Source: Rhizophagus irregularis
Lineage: Eukaryota > Glomeromycota > Glomeromycetes > Glomerales > Glomeraceae
Assembly: GCF_026210795.1 (NCBI RefSeq)
Contig: NC_089453.1
Location: 3,536,275-3,600,274 of the forward strand
DNA: 64,000 bases
Reading direction: 5' to 3'
Shown here: positions 11,212 to 24,649 of the stretch, one piece after another
How positions within the stretch are numbered: position 1 is the stretch's first letter
Layout of the letters: each line of letters starts with the position of its first letter
Program-made: the position numbers and the translations under genes
Notes under the pieces: generated by a model
The model's database searches: none
What the model saw: only the letters and a program-made list of their open reading frames with translations
What the model was told of the DNA's origin: nothing

Positions 11212-13154
11212 CACAGGTCAAATAAATAAAAATCAGATTTTTGCCCTTTTTAATATGGCTGTCTGATTTTTTGGCAATTTTAATATAATATTTCCGATTT
11301 TAATAAATATTTCTGATTTTAATATAATATTTCTGATTTTTAACATGAAATTGCCGATTTTTGGTTATTTGTAATAGGATTTTTCGATTTTAATATATAA
11401 CATGTGATTATGTATTACTGTTTAATATTTATTTATTAACTTAGATTTTTTTTTTATTTCAGTTATAATTATTTTTTTGCCTTAAAAACTTTACTAAAAT
11501 ACTTTTTAAATACTTTATAAAATAGAATTAAAATATTTTTTTTCTTAAATATAAATACATTTAAATTAAATAACTCATAATTTAAAATATAAACAAATAT
11601 TATATTTTTTTTACATATATTTCAAAGTATGGTTTGAGCATTTTGGCTGAAGTAAATCTTATTCTTTTAATTAAAAGTAGTTTAGTAAGTTTAAAACTGT
11701 TAAGATCATAAAAGTACAGTTAATATTTTTGGAATTATTTACATTTTTTATATTATACAGTAGTATTAAGTTACAAATTTTTTTACCTTCAGAGCATATT
11801 TTGAGATCTTTAGCCAAAGTAAATCAACTTCTTATATTAATTGTAAGTTGTTCGGCAGGTTAAAATCTACTTAGATATTAATTTTCATGAAAGTACAGTT
11901 AATACTTGATGAGTTATTTACAATTTTCACAACAGTACTCATTCACGAATTTTATTTTTTTTCATTTTGTCACTTCAAAGCGTATTTTGAGCACTTTATC
12001 CAAAGTAAACCAACTTCTTATATTAATTGAAAGTTGTTTAGCATGTCAAAATCTACATGAATATTAATTTTCACGAAGGTACAGTTAATACTTGATGAGT
12101 TATTCACGATTTTCACAATAGTACTCATTTACAAATTTTATTTTTTTCCGTTTTGTCACTTCAGAGCGTATTTTGAGCACTTTAGTCAAAGTAAATCGAC
12201 TTCTTTTATTAATTGAAAGTTGTTTAGCATGTCAAAATCTACTTGAATATTAATTTTCACGAAGGTACAGTTAATACTTGATGAGTTATTCACGATTTTC
12301 ACAATAGTACTCATTTACGAATTTTATTTTTTTCTGTTTTGTCACTTCAGAGCGTATTTTGAGCACTTTAGTCAAAGTAAATCGACTTCTTTTATTAATA
12401 GAAAGTTGTTTAGCATGTCAATATCTACTTGGATATTAATTTTTACGAAGGTACAGTTAATATTTGATGAGTTATTTACGATTTTCACAACAGTACTCAT
12501 TTACGAATTTTATTTTTTTCCTTTTGTCACTTCAGAGCGTATTTTGAGCACTTTAGTCAAAGTAAATCGACTTCTTTTATTAATTGAAAGTTGTTCAGCA
12601 GGTCAAAATCTACTTGGATATTAATTTTTACGAAGGTACAGTTAATACTTGATGAGTTATTCACGATTTCACAACGGTACTCATTTACAAATTTTATTTT
12701 TTCCATTTTGTTACTTCAGAGCGTATTTTAAGCACTTTAGCCAAAGTAAATCGACTTCTTTTATTAATTAAAAATTGTTCAGCAGCTTAGAATCTACTTG
12801 AATATTTATTTTAATGAAAGCACAGTTAATATTTGTGGAGTTATTAATTTTTTATAATTGTGCGTATTACATTAAATTACAAGTAAATTTATATTCTTAA
12901 TGTATTTTGTTTAAAATTTAATTATTTAAGATTAGTTTTTTATTTAATATTGCTTAATAAAATATTTTTTAAATTTTAATTCAATATTACAATATAATTT
13001 TTTATAAAAATATATATTTCATAATGTATATACAATTTTTTTGTATAGTGAAAAAACTGAAAAATGTGGTTAAGAATTGGTAATACGGCTGTAAAAAGTC
13101 ACAAATCGGACAAATATAGCTAAAATCAGCCAATTTTTATTTATTTGACGTGTG
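11212..13154. mobile_element. Nested CACTA-like non-autonomous insertion inside copy A
   Basis: The ends read CACAGGTCAAATAAATAAAA on the left and, inverted, CACACGTCAAATAAATAAAA on the right. ATA flanks both ends (11209-11211 and 13155-13157), the 3-bp duplication expected for CACTA-type elements. The interior is mostly a roughly 186-bp tandem repeat and AT-rich filler with no transposase. The same insertion, with the same ATA flanks, lies in copy B, so it entered before the host element was copied. Confidence 0.7.
11630..12840. repeat. About 186-bp tandem repeat array, 7 units (copy A)
   Basis: Each unit contains GAGCACTTTAGTCAAAGTAA, then CGACTTCTTTTATTAATTGA, then GAAGGTACAGTTAATACTTG. 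The motif AAAGTAAA recurs near 11816, 12002, 12188, 12373, 12559 and 12743, a spacing of 184-187 bases; a degenerate first unit starts near 11640. Short open frames over the array (such as 12406-12624) are by-products of the repeat. Confidence 0.85.
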
Positions 13155-13364
13155 ATAGAGTAAGTTTTTCTACACTTTAAAGCATCAAACAATACTAGTA
13201 TCTGCTAATATGTACTATCCAAAAACTCACTGATGTAAAATCACAATTATTAAAAAATTCACAAGAATTTTTGTTAATACTGTTTAATTTTTAAATTCAA
13301 AGTCCGATTGATAATACTAAATTCAAAACTCAATTATAAATCATTTTTATAAATTATAATTTAA

Positions 13365-13880
13365 AAATTAAGCAGTATTAAGGAAAATTCTCATGAATTT
13401 TTCTTAATACTACTTAATTCTAATTTAACTAATTTAGTATTAAGGTTTTAATTTAAAAATTAAGCAGTATCAAGGAAAATTCTTGCGAATTTTTCTTAAT
13501 ACTGCTTAATTCTAATTTAACTAATTTAGTATTAAGGTTTTAATTTAAAAATTAAGCAGTATCAAGGAAAATTCTTGTGAATTTTTCTTAATACTGTTTA
13601 ATTCTAATTTAACTAATTTAGTATTAAGGCTTTAATTTAAAAATTAAGCAGTATCAACGAAAATTCTTGCGAATTTTTCTTAATACTGCTTAATTCTAAT
13701 TTAACTAATTTAGTATTAAGGTTTTAATTTAAAAATTAAGCAGTATCAAGGAAAATTCTTGTGAATTTTTCTTAATACTGCTTAATTCTAATTTAACTAA
13801 TTTAGTATTAAGGCTTTAATTTAAAAATTAAGCAGTATCAAGGAAAATTCTTGCGAATTTTTCTTAATACTGCTTATATC
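13365..13880. repeat. 91-bp palindromic tandem repeats, about 6 units (copy A)
   Basis: The unit contains AATTAAGCAGTATCAAGG, then AAATTCTTGCGAATTT, then CTTAATACTGCTTAATT, so each copy folds on itself (AAGCAGTAT against ATACTGCTT). Two to three more degenerate units lie at 14985-15240. Copy B has about four units at the equivalent place. Confidence 0.8.
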
Positions 13881-16541
13881 TGCCAATTTGTGAAATTAGC
13901 CAAACATAAAGATTTGCACATTTTAACAAGAATTATGTTTCACAAGCTTAAATTGTATATGTTACATAATCAGATGATCTAAATCTATCAAAAAATAAAA
14001 AAAAAATTTTTTAACTTTTATTCAAAAATAACAATGGCAACTACTTTCTTTTTCAATCACTTTTCAATCACTTTTCAATCAGATTTTTGTTAGGTAACTT
14101 AGAAAAGTTTATAGGCATATATAGCAGGTTTTTTTTAATCAGTAAGTAAGAAAACAAATATTAATAATTTTTATTAATAAGAAAAATCTTTTTTCATTTA
14201 TTTTTAACCTTATTTCCTTCTTTTTTTTAGTAAAAATATATATAAAATAAAAATGTGAGTTATGATTTAGAGTTTTTGAGATGTTTTTTTTTGTTTTTTA
14301 CTATACTAATTTTATTCTACTTGTTAATTACTTTTTAAAATTGATTTTATTAATTTATTCAATTTAAAACAGAAATGGCAAATAAAAACTTGTTAAGTAA
14401 AGTAAAAAGAACCCAATAATACCTGTAAAGATCATCTTTTGGTAAGAATTATAATTTTAAAAATTTTTGTGTCAGAGTTTTATTCAATTAACAAAATCGT
14501 TAATATCTCGGCGTACATGTATGCTAAACACATATATTTATATTCATATGAAAGCCCATAATCTACTCTACCTGAACAAAAAAAGATTATTCAAATTGAA
14601 TTACTAGATGTAAAGATATTAACGATTAATGTCAAAGGTTAAAAATAAATATATTGAACGTAATTATTTAGCAACTTGTGATCCAATTCATGTGATATTT
14701 GGTTTATGGATAGCTCTTGATTACCTCTTTCTAATGAATATAAATTCATTCGTCTAGCACACATACACGTTAAGTTATTCAATATTTTGTCATGACAATT
14801 ATATTTAAATTTTTTAATTTTAATGATATTATTAAAAAAATCAAAAAATAATATAATCAAATCAATTTTATTTATATCAGCGGTGTGAATCTATCATTTT
14901 CATGTAAATTGTATTAGCATTTTCTTAATAAAGTTAGTTTTTTGAATATAAAAACTTAATTCCATAAATCAGCCCATATGTTAATTCTAATTTAACTAAT
15001 TTAGTAGTATTAAGGCTTTAATTTAAAAATTAAGCAGTATCAAGGAAAATTCTTGCGAATTTTTCTTAATACTGCTTAATTCTAATTTAACTAATTTAAT
15101 ATTAAAGCTTTAATTTAAAAATTAAGCAGTATCAAAGAAAATTCTTACAAATTTTTCTTAATTCTAATTTAGCTAATTTAATATTAAGGCTTTAATTTAA
15201 AAATTAAGCTGTATTAAGAAAAATTTTTACAAATTTTCTTATTAAAAAAAGAACTTTTAAATTACTAATTAAACTTTAAAAACAATCTGTATGATTTAAA
15301 TTTTAAAAAAAATACTTCTGCTTTTTAATTTTCGCATTTCTATATTTAACCAATTAAAATTCAGCTGATCGCCGATCACATGCATTAATAACACGTTATT
15401 GTTTATTTTTTGTTTATTTTTTCAAAAATATTCTTTTCTCTTCTTTTTTTTAGAAAAAAAAAGACAATAAAAATGAATACCAAAATTATTTTAACATATA
15501 ATAATAAAAATTAAATAAAAAACTTATTTTGATAATATATAATATATATATTTATACCAAACTACTAATTATACAAAAAGTGATATGCACGTATATCAAT
15601 TAACAATTACTTTCACTAATATCTCTCTGGAATTGTAATGGTGAATTTTAACAATATTAATTAAACAACTATATGTACACCGTTTTATGTTTTTATTTTT
15701 ATATTAATATTATATGTTAACATATATTAATTATATTTTTTTTTTTACTTTTATGTATTTTATTTAATTTTTTTAATATATTACTAACATTACTACTATC
15801 GTTTTATTACTTTTTTATATCTAACTAATATATTAATAATATTACTAACTTTTTATTATTTCTTTTTTATATTTAAAATAATGATAATGTTACTAATTAA
15901 ATTTCTTTTTTTTTTGTTTATATTTTGCTAATATTATTTTTTTTACAAATAGTATATTATTTTATACTAGTTTTTTTATTTATATTATTTATAAAAAAAT
16001 ATTTGTATATTTAATATTATTTAATAAAAATTTTATTGATTATAAATGCATTTTAAATTCTGTTTGCAAATATAAAATATACGATTTAATTGAATAATAT
16101 ATACTATTTATCAGTACAAAATATGCAGTTTAAATTGGAAAAAAGTACTGTTTATCAGTATAAATATACGGTTTATCCTGAAAAGTATACTGTTCGCAAT
16201 ATAAAATATAAAACAATATACTGTTTATTGGTATAAAATATACGGTTTTTCTACTATTTACAATGGAAAAATATACTGTATGCAAACCGTATATATGATA
16301 CGGTGTGCAGAATACCGAATATATACAGTATGTGAAAATACTGTAATTATACGGTAATAATACTATAAATATACTGTTCGCAAAATACGAAAATATAGTA
16401 TACTAACCGTATATATATTTTTTATAGGGTTATCTTATAGTAACTAATACATAAAGGTTTGAGTTATATATTATCAGCATTCTTATCATTTTCTATTAGA
16501 TCTAGATTATTTGAAAAATAACCATCAATAATTTTATTAAT

Positions 16542-19500
16542 TTAGATATACATACGCCAACGTAATAAAATACCTGATTCTAATGCAATTAACATAGTCC
16601 ATTGGGTTTCTGGAGTAGTATATTGAAATATTGATGGTTGAGGTTGGTGAAGAGGCGTATTCTAAAGTTTAGCTACGTGTGATGGTGAAAAATTGTTTCA
16701 TGCTTCAAATAAGGTAATAGGCGAGCACATATATATCCATCATATTGATACTGTCAAGGCTATTTCCAATAAAATAGTTTTGAAATCCCTTTGATTGTTT
16801 TAATCTTTGACTTTTTTTTGATTGTTTTCATGACTCTCAGAATCATTATTACGATTGGGTTCAAGGTTAGCTAATGAAGTTCCAGATAATCCTTTTGCTG
16901 CTTGAGCAATATCATCACCACTTGATAAATCACATCCAATTCGTAAATATCGTTTGATTGCATGCATTATCTAGGAATGATGGTATAGTATAATCAGATA
17001 TTATAGTCAATTGATTTCAATTGGATTAGAACTTACTGATGCATGATGTGAATCTACTATTGTTTTCGCTTTCCCAGGTTCAAGAAACAACCAACTCCGA
17101 ATTTCAATATCATACCAAGTATACCAATAACTTACAATTGCCATGAGCTTAGAATTGTGACAATGTGGACTATTGTCTGATATTACTTTGATCCATTTAG
17201 GCTTTTTACTTATTGTTTCAAATACTGCTTCAAATACCAATGCTGTGAACCAAGCATCCTGGTTGGTATCCAAAGACCAATGATCATAAGCTCCAATATC
17301 TAATTTATTTGAATTTGTTTCTCTCATAAAAATTAAAATAGTATGCAAGATCCATCCACGCTTTCCAAAAAAATCTTGCTTTGTTTCATGTGCTGATTGT
17401 GATAATATTCGCATTTTATAATCAGCAATAATAACTGCACCACTTGAATCCAACTCAGCTAATGTGGCATTAAACTGGGCATTTAGAAATACTTTGCATG
17501 CTTGGTGTGAAAGATAGTACAACAGGTGCTCTTTAGCTTCAGCAAGTTGTGATTGATAATTTTCAAAAGTATTTTTAGTCATGAAATCAAAAAATTCAAA
17601 AAGTTGATTACATTTCAAACATTGTGTTTTATGTTTATTGTTGCACTCTCCAAACGCATATGGTAAACAATGAGAAATACAAGGATTGTGAATAACTTGA
17701 CCATCTGGATTAACTGCTAGTTCTTTTTCAAAACCTCGCTTTAATTGTCTTTTTAGCTTGTCAAGTTGGTTAAGAATCATATGTTAAAATATCTCTAGTA
17801 AGTAATTTATATGTTATTGTGAAAGGTAAATATGATTTAGTTTCAACTAACCATAATTGTTTTATCTTTGAAATTATCCCGTATTATGTTGGCCAAATTC
17901 TCAAATACCTCAAATCAATAATCATTGCAAATTTGACATAAATCTCCAAGATCATTACAGTATTTCAAATTAGTAGAATTTTTTAGACGTGCCATAAAAG
18001 TTAATCTTTTCATACCATTTGGATAAGTTTCGGTAAACTTATTTCATAGTTCACTTTTTTAATCTCGAAGATATAGAACTGGCAACCCTGTTTTTACATC
18101 TATATAGTAAGAACTCATAGTAACATTTTCACGATCTTGAAAAAAAATAGTAAATTGTTCTTCTTGTGCATTACTTAAACATTGAACTTTTCTTTTTATT
18201 TTATTTATGGGTGGAGCACCTAGACCATATAATTTTGCATATTTTCGTGCATCAGTTATAGTACTAGAAGTCACCTGATACGCAAAAAAAAAAAATATTA
18301 AAAATCAAAAAATCAATATATCTAGAATCATATAATGATTTAGCTACTATTACTTACTCCTAATTCCTGTATTAAATCTTTATATTTAAACTTTAGTGCA
18401 ATAATAGATAAAATATGAATTTTGCCATCCTATCCTTTTTTATTTGAATTTATTGCATCACGAAAATTTTTCTAAAGTAAATCTTCTTTTTTATTATCAA
18501 TATTAAGCAATTTAGAATTATACAAATTTTCTAATATTTGTCTATCTGCTTTATTATTATAGGCTCTACTCCAAAATTCAATTTGAGATTCTTCATATGA
18601 AAAAGGCTGGGGTTATATTTGAACATCTGTATGCTTTAAACATAGCACGCCATGCTCTTAGCTTTTTGTCTTGTAGTTTGTAATCCTCTGGATATATTTT
18701 AGCTAATATAGATGGAAATTGAACAATAGAACTTTCTTGTTTATACCAATCATAGAATAATTGTGACCAGTTAATCATTGTATTTGGAAGTTTACATAAT
18801 TTTATATGTCAGTTAAATACTTTTGTAAGTTTTTCATAATTATTCCATTCATCAGGCTTACATATAGCCACTTCAAATTGTAATAAATTCTGAGTAGTTT
18901 CGTGGGTAATTCTGAAGAGATATGATTCAGAAAATTTTTTATGTATACCAACTTTTTTCCAGACATCATTTGGCATTGATTCAGTAAATTGCTCAATTTT
19001 ATTAGCATTATGATATATTTCTAAAATACACTGATTATCTTCCAATTTCAATAAAAATAAGTGCTGTGAATTCTGATATCGTGTAATAAAGGAAGAAGTA
19101 AAATCCTCCCCAGCTCCATAATACCCATCTTTGGATGAATAGCCAAGACCTGAAATTACAACTGATAATTTTTCAATCTGAAGAAATATTAGAAAAAATT
19201 CTATTTTATCAAGTAATTGCTGAATAATTTTTTCATCCTCAAAACCAATAACCGCCATACCAGAATACTCAGTTTTAGTTCCAAAAACTTCCTTATAACA
19301 TGAGTTTATGGCTGTTGAAGGGTAAGGTTCTATTTTTGAACTTATGTTTTCACAAATACATTAAAAACCAGGTTTATATTCATTTTCATTATTTTGAAGG
19401 ACTGTAATTATGAAGTCCTTGCCATTAAGGAAACAACTAACACGCATGTATAAGCGAAATGGTACGGTAAAAACTATGTTTTTGTCTTTTGAATTTAATG

Positions 19501-19735
19501 AAATGGTTTTCCACCAATCTTGTGCAAAAATACCATAATGTAATATTGGGGAAATAAGCCCAATTCCTAAAAGTTTTGAAGTAAAATGACATTTTTTAGA
19601 CATTTGGCTAATGAAATTCACGAACAACTTTACATTCAGAAATACGGTTTTTAATTATCACCTGACTCGCAGATCAGCAATTAAGTCTTCTTTATTATAA
19701 TCATCTATATTCAAAAGTTCAATAATCGAAGACAT
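16542..19735 (-). pseudogene. DDE-transposase-like protein of a glomeromycete-specific family, broken
   Basis: The reading starts at ATG 19735 (SSIIELLNIDDYNKEDLIAD) and can be followed through 19627-19361, 19258-18809, 18778-18593, 18274-18059 and 17780-16542, with stops and frameshifts between. The best-kept part (17780-17007) has GECNNKHKTQCLKCNQLF, which may bind zinc, then ADYKMRIL, KWIKVISDNSPHCHNSKLM and EPGKAKTIVDSHHA. Asp/Glu residues in those blocks are spaced as in an RNase-H-fold transposase. A good GT-AG intron at 16971-17036 joins SHHAS to IMHAIKRYLRIGCDL. In-frame stops include TAA and TGA just below 18059 and a TGA near 17920. I know the family as a large repeated protein in this fungal group. 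I infer the transposase role from the acidic blocks; the superfamily is not clear to me. Confidence 0.6.
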
Positions 19736-21089
19736 TATAACTAATTAAAGATTGAAATATAAGTGTATTCTGAAGAAGACGTGTTACAAAATTTTAAAAA
19801 AATTGCATTATATATGTCATGAGTTCTATAAATTCAACTTAAAGGGTTAAATTATGATCTAAAAAGACAAAAAAGAAATAAAAATTAGGTTTATTAACAG
19901 TTAAATGTGAAAAAACCCTAATTATAGTGTTAAATAAAATATTCTTAATTGAAAAAAATAATATCATTAAAGTGTCCAATTGCTATTTGAGATTTTGTAA
20001 TTTCCATCAGTGAAAGATTAGAATACCCACTTGCGGAAAATATTCTAACTTATGGGAAAATTTTCAATTATCTACAATAATTATTATTTGATTAGGTAAT
20101 TAATAAATCAGCAAATAAATATTTTCACACCCCTAAAAATATGAAATGAATTATTTACAAACATTTTCCGAAAATAAATTACTTACTAACCTTTTTTCCA
20201 AATCAAATTACTTGCGAAAAATATCTAAAATATCAGAAATCCTTCATTTATTTATATAGGTTGATGTTTTACAATAAATAAAATCTGATCTTATAACACA
20301 TCTAATATATCAGTAATATTTCTGTATATGTACAAGAAAATTTTATAATATATATCAAAAAAAAGACAATAGAATGATACTATAAATTTTTACAATTGCA
20401 AAAATATAATTTTTACTACTTGTTCAATACAAGCCAACAATTTAATACAGTAATGGTATTAATATTAATAATACCACTGAAAGGAATGATGACTAACTTG
20501 AAAAGATTTTTGACCTTTTTATAAATAATAAGAATCTTTCCACTTCAATTACTATTAATTATTAAAGAAAGATTGAATCTTCCAAAATTCCTAAAAATTC
20601 ATAATGTCTCTGGAAAATGATAAATTCTTACACTAAAAGTTACTTAAGAAATTCTTTTAAAACATTTTGTTTTGATCAGTTAGAAACTCCAACAAATAAC
20701 CTAAAAATAGGAAAAATAGAAAGAAAAAATATTAATGTTTTTTTAACCATTCTAAGAAACTTCAGAATCTAAAAAAAAATCAAAATGTCAAAAAAAAGAG
20801 AGAAAAAAAAACCTTAATATCATTTCCTGAAAGTAAATTTAGACAAAATTCTTTCATCTTACTAGAAATATGTTCAATCGCTCCTAAAAAAATAAAAAGA
20901 AATGTAGTTTTGTTTAGTTTTGTCAAATGACACGTGCCAAAAAAAAAAGTTGTTCATACAATCATACAAGTCATTCTTTATTTTTGGTTCGTGATAAACA
21001 TACATGTATGAAATCGTTACCATACATAGCATACATGTGACATCATACATATATCGGTTTCCATACAATACTTGTTTTTTATTTAATCT
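19736..21089. other. AT-rich intergenic stretch
   Basis: No gene recognised. It contains A/T tracts and, near 21000-21060, repeated ACATGTATG / CATACATGTG motifs resembling the subterminal motifs of transposons, but I could not define an element. Confidence 0.4.
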
Positions 21090-21193
21090 GTATACATGAC
21101 ATGTTTTCTACATACCGAAGGTCACTAGGTGCTCATCCTACTTCATTATTGAGTTGGTCTATTACAGAATCGGGTACATCAACAGTTGGTACC
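21090..21193 (-). pseudogene. 3' piece of a coiled-coil gene split by the second hAT element
   Basis: On the minus strand this reads VPTVDVPDSVIDQLNNEV, then a TGA and SDLRYVENMS. When the 8-bp duplication is counted once, it joins in frame to the coiled-coil gene at 26408-26709. A TGA inside and loss of similarity near 21090 show that it is also decayed. Confidence 0.6.
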
Positions 21194-21201
21194 GTCACCA
21201 C

Positions 21202-21726
21202 TATACTTGCCATCCATTTAAAATCCCCTCCCATCCCCTCCCATCTCCTCCCCTTTCATCCCATATCCCATCCCAATCCCATATCCCATCCTATCCCAAA
21301 TCCCAATCCCAAATCCCATCCCATCCCAAATCCCAAATCCCATCCCAAATCCCATTTACTTGTATAACATTATTCCAATTGGACAATAGGCACATGACAT
21401 TACACAAACTTCTAAAAAAAGGAAAATTTGCTTCCCACAAAATTTGCTTCCTGCAAAAAATAAGAGAATTTGGTTTCACAAGTATTTCAAAAAAGGAAAT
21501 TTATGCACCGATTACATAATTCTGGCCGGCATTCCAGAAATTTTACTACTAATTCCGGTCAGAATTTAGTTTAAATTCTTATCCTACATACCCCAATTTT
21601 TAAGAGATTTACCAATCAGATTTTAATGAAATTTATATTATTAGATTCATCTTGATGCAAGGAATTCAATGGCAATGAAATTATATTCCCAACATTAATA
21701 TTGACTAAGTTATTATAAAAAATGTA
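21202..21726 (+). repeat. Left long inverted repeat of the second hAT element
   Basis: Pairs with 25860-26407. The part at about 21225-21355 is an array of TCCCA-type units (TCCCATCCCA, TCCCAAATCCCA) that looks telomere-like but is internal and inverted at the other end. Confidence 0.8.
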
Positions 21727-21816
21727 TTTTATAATATATTATTAAAAATAACATGTTATAAAGCAATGGATTACTTTTTATATAAAAAGTTTTTATTCAG
21801 TTTATTTTATTACAAT

Positions 21817-24430
21817 TTAACTTTGAATTAACTCAAACTTATCTATTAGTTCATCAACATCAAAACTTAGATCTCCATGATGCATCATACTTTCCTCATT
21901 ACCTTTATTATTACCTGTATCATCATCTTTATCATCTAATATACTTGTTGATAAATTAATAAAATTTGAGACTTCTAATTTATAATTATTTACATCTTCT
22001 AAATTTACTGTTTCTTCAATTTCATTGATATTTTCAAAAACCAAATCAATTTCAAGATTATTATTATCACTGTCATCAAATAAATCAACTCCATTATTTA
22101 TTGATGATACAATCTGATTTAGTGTTTTATCAAGCTTTTCTGAAGTTATTTCATCATCTAAAAACTTTAATTCTGATTTTGCATTCATTAAAAGATATGA
22201 ATGTACTTGTGCCATAGCCTGAAATCTATCAATATTTATTCTATAAAAAATAAGATATTAAATAAAAATAACTAAAATTAATATACATATAGTTCAACTG
22301 AATTTACTTACTTAGTACACCGTTTACTAAAATACCATCCTAAGATAGAGAAAACTCTTTCACAATCTGCATTGTGAGGCATAATTCCATGCATTTTTAA
22401 TGCAAGTTTTCTAATAGGATCTTCTTCTTTTTTAAGTTCTACTGAAGTCCACCAATTTATAGGATTACTAATACTTTCTGTATATGGATCATCAAAAGAA
22501 TCTTCTCTATCTCGATATAAATTAAGTTGTATAAGCAAAAGATTAGAGCTAAGGTTGCTTGCCGAAACCTAGGGGTTTAGGCAAGATGGCGTTTCGCCGA
22601 AAAGCGAAATTCTGCCGAAACTATATTAAAGTTATATTAAAAAACTGGCGAAACTTTGGAGAAAGGCGAAACTGCTAAAACTTATTATAAATGCCGAAAC
22701 TGCCGAAACTCTGCCGAAACTATAATAAATCTATAGTAAAATTTTGACGAAACTAATCGTAGGATTTTGAAGAGGTTTAGACAAGCAACCTTAATTAGAG
22801 CTATTTTTTTCACCACCAAATTGGTCTTTCCAAATATTAATAGCCTCCCTAGATATTTTTTTAAAAATCTTTTGCTGAAAGCAAGATGCTAAAAATTTAT
22901 ATTATAAATCTATTAGATAAAAAATTTTAAATTATTAAATTGTATTTTTAATTTCTTACCTCGATATTTTGAATGGAGTAAAAATGCTACCATATAAGTA
23001 TTAATATCAAATTCCTTCCATTTTTTATTAAAAATAGCAATATACTTCTTCTTAAAATCAATATTTTAAAAAGAGGGAATTTCTGATATTGCTCGTGCCA
23101 TTTTAAGTAATTCAAAAAAACAGTCAGCTAATGTAGTTGTATTAAATTCAAGAGCACTTTTTACAGGTTTTAAAATCAGTTTTAATTGTTTTACATTATA
23201 CCAAAACTGCCTATCTTGAATAATAGCTTTAGTTTTAGTGGCATTAATAAAAATATCAGGTTGCTCACTAAAAATCTTTATATTAAAAAAAGTATATTAA
23301 TATTATATGTAATAATATATAAAATAAATAAAATAATACCAATCAATTTAATATTATTTTCTGATCATAAAATTGAATCACAGACATCCCATGTTGTGCT
23401 CCAACAAGTTTTAACTGAAGACTTCAAACTTCCTTTAGAAAAAAATTTTCTAATTTTATTACGCAATGCATCTCCAGCTCGGTGTGTACCATGAAAAAAT
23501 GAAATAACTTTTTGGCATTTTTGAAGTATTTCTTTTGCCCAATCAATAGAAATTATATCTTTAGTTATTAAATTAATATGGTGAGCTATACATCTGATAG
23601 CCATTATATGTGGATATTTATTCATTACTTTTCTTTTAGCTAATTGCATTGCAGTTTCTGCATCTGTAACAATTGCTATAAATTTAGAGTTACCTACATT
23701 TTCAATAACTTTAAGCATTTTTTCTTCATTAAATTCAGCTGTATGACATTGAGATGAAAAATCATTAATTGAATATATATATTGACGTCGTATAGGAGTT
23801 ATTATTACAAATGCATAAATACTTTATCCAAGTGGACTAGTCCATAAATCAATTCCTGATATTAAAAAGAAATATTTAGTATTTTTTTTTAAAAAAAAAA
23901 ATTCTTATAAAATATATAATAATAAAATTAAAAATTCTAACTTAAAGTTAAATTTTTTGATTGATGCAATTCTTCTTCAATTTTTAATATTACATTTGCT
24001 GATTCTGCATTTAAATAAGTAGTTGATAAGGTTGTTCATTTTGGTAATTTATATTCAAAACATAAACTTTTTACAAAATCTTGAAAAAAAGGAGAATCTA
24101 CAACTGAAAAGGGTATTCCACAACATATGAAAAAACGAACTAAAGATTTATCAGTTCTTGTAAAATCAATATTTCCACTATTATCTGTTTTATTAATTTT
24201 ACTAATAGATTATTCAGAAACTTCTTCATTTGAAATCATACGTAAATATTCCATTTTAATATTGTGTGGAACTTTGGAACATCTTAAAGCTAAATGTGAT
24301 TTCATTTCATTTGGCTTTTCACGTTTTCATGATTGTTTACAAAATTTACATACTGCTCCTTTATGTGTATCATTTGGAATATCTACAATATCAAAGTAAT
24401 CCCATACTTTGTCCCTTCTTTTACCTGATT
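21817..24430 (-). pseudogene. hAT transposase of the second hAT element, broken
   Basis: It begins near 24420 with a BED finger (KVWDYFDIVDIPNDTHKGAV, CKFCKQS, then SHLALRC). Next come FFICCGIPFSVVDSPFFQDF and the RNase-H-like core (IAIVTDAETAMQLAKRK, then IRCIAHHINLITKD) at 23718-23365. The C-terminal dimerisation block is at 22538-22308 (NWWTSVELKKEEDP, NADCERVFSILGW), and an acidic tail ends at 21817. In-frame stops include a TGA in the finger where Trp is usual and a TAA after SPLG. A 244-bp MITE (22550-22793) interrupts the coding sequence between NSSN and LLLIQLN. Introns remain recognisable. The product cannot be made, so the element would depend on another hAT enzyme. Confidence 0.8.
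22550..22793. mobile_element. hAT-type MITE (244 bp) nested in the hAT transposase gene
   Basis: A perfect 8-bp direct repeat ATTAGAGC flanks it (22542-22549 and 22794-22801). The ends are TAAGGTTGCTTGCCGAAACC and its near-complement GGTTTAGACAAGCAACCTTA. The interior is a degenerate run of GCCGAAACT units. Its ends resemble those of the larger element at 40203-41329 (TAAAGTTGCCTGCCGAAA), so both belong to one terminal family. Confidence 0.9.
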
Positions 24431-24649
24431 TTTTTTTGAATTAAATTTAAAGTTTCATTTTAATATCATCTAAAATTGTACTTGTGTCATTTAATATATT
24501 TGAATAATTCAAATTATCATTCAAAGTAGTATCTATATCAGTTAAAATATTGCTTTCAGTATTCTATTATTAAATAAAATATTAATTTTTAATATTTGTA
24601 TTAAATATAAAAATAATACTAGTACACAAATACAAATATAAAGTAAATA

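Larger units (their letters stand above)
10894..16429. mobile_element. Large terminal-inverted-repeat element without transposase, copy A (5536 bp)
   Basis: The left end reads CCCTATAAAAAATATGTATA and the right end is its inverted form, ending TATATTTTTTATAGGG. Both ends continue inward with alternating TATACGG and ATACTG motifs for roughly 300 bases. TTA lies on both sides (10891-10893 and 16430-16432), a possible 3-bp target duplication. The body matches copy B (47139-52830) along its length with few differences. No transposase or other long frame is present; the conserved 73-codon frame at 14639-14860 and its partner in copy B are AT-rich and probably not coding. It contains a nested CACTA-like insertion (11212-13154) and palindromic tandem repeats. 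It is probably moved in trans by an enzyme encoded elsewhere. Confidence 0.8.

Noticed and set aside
12406-12624. Repeated 60-72 codon frames (WILIFTKVQLIFDELF type)
   Set aside because: They fall exactly on the 186-bp tandem units in both large elements and have no gene-like start or end.
13365-13880. CRISPR-like array
   Set aside because: The 91-bp units follow each other directly without unique spacers and are palindromic throughout; no cas genes, and the DNA is eukaryotic.
21225-21355. Interstitial telomere or chromosome-end remnant
   Set aside because: The TCCCA units are irregular and occur inverted at both ends of one transposon with a target duplication, so they belong to its ends.
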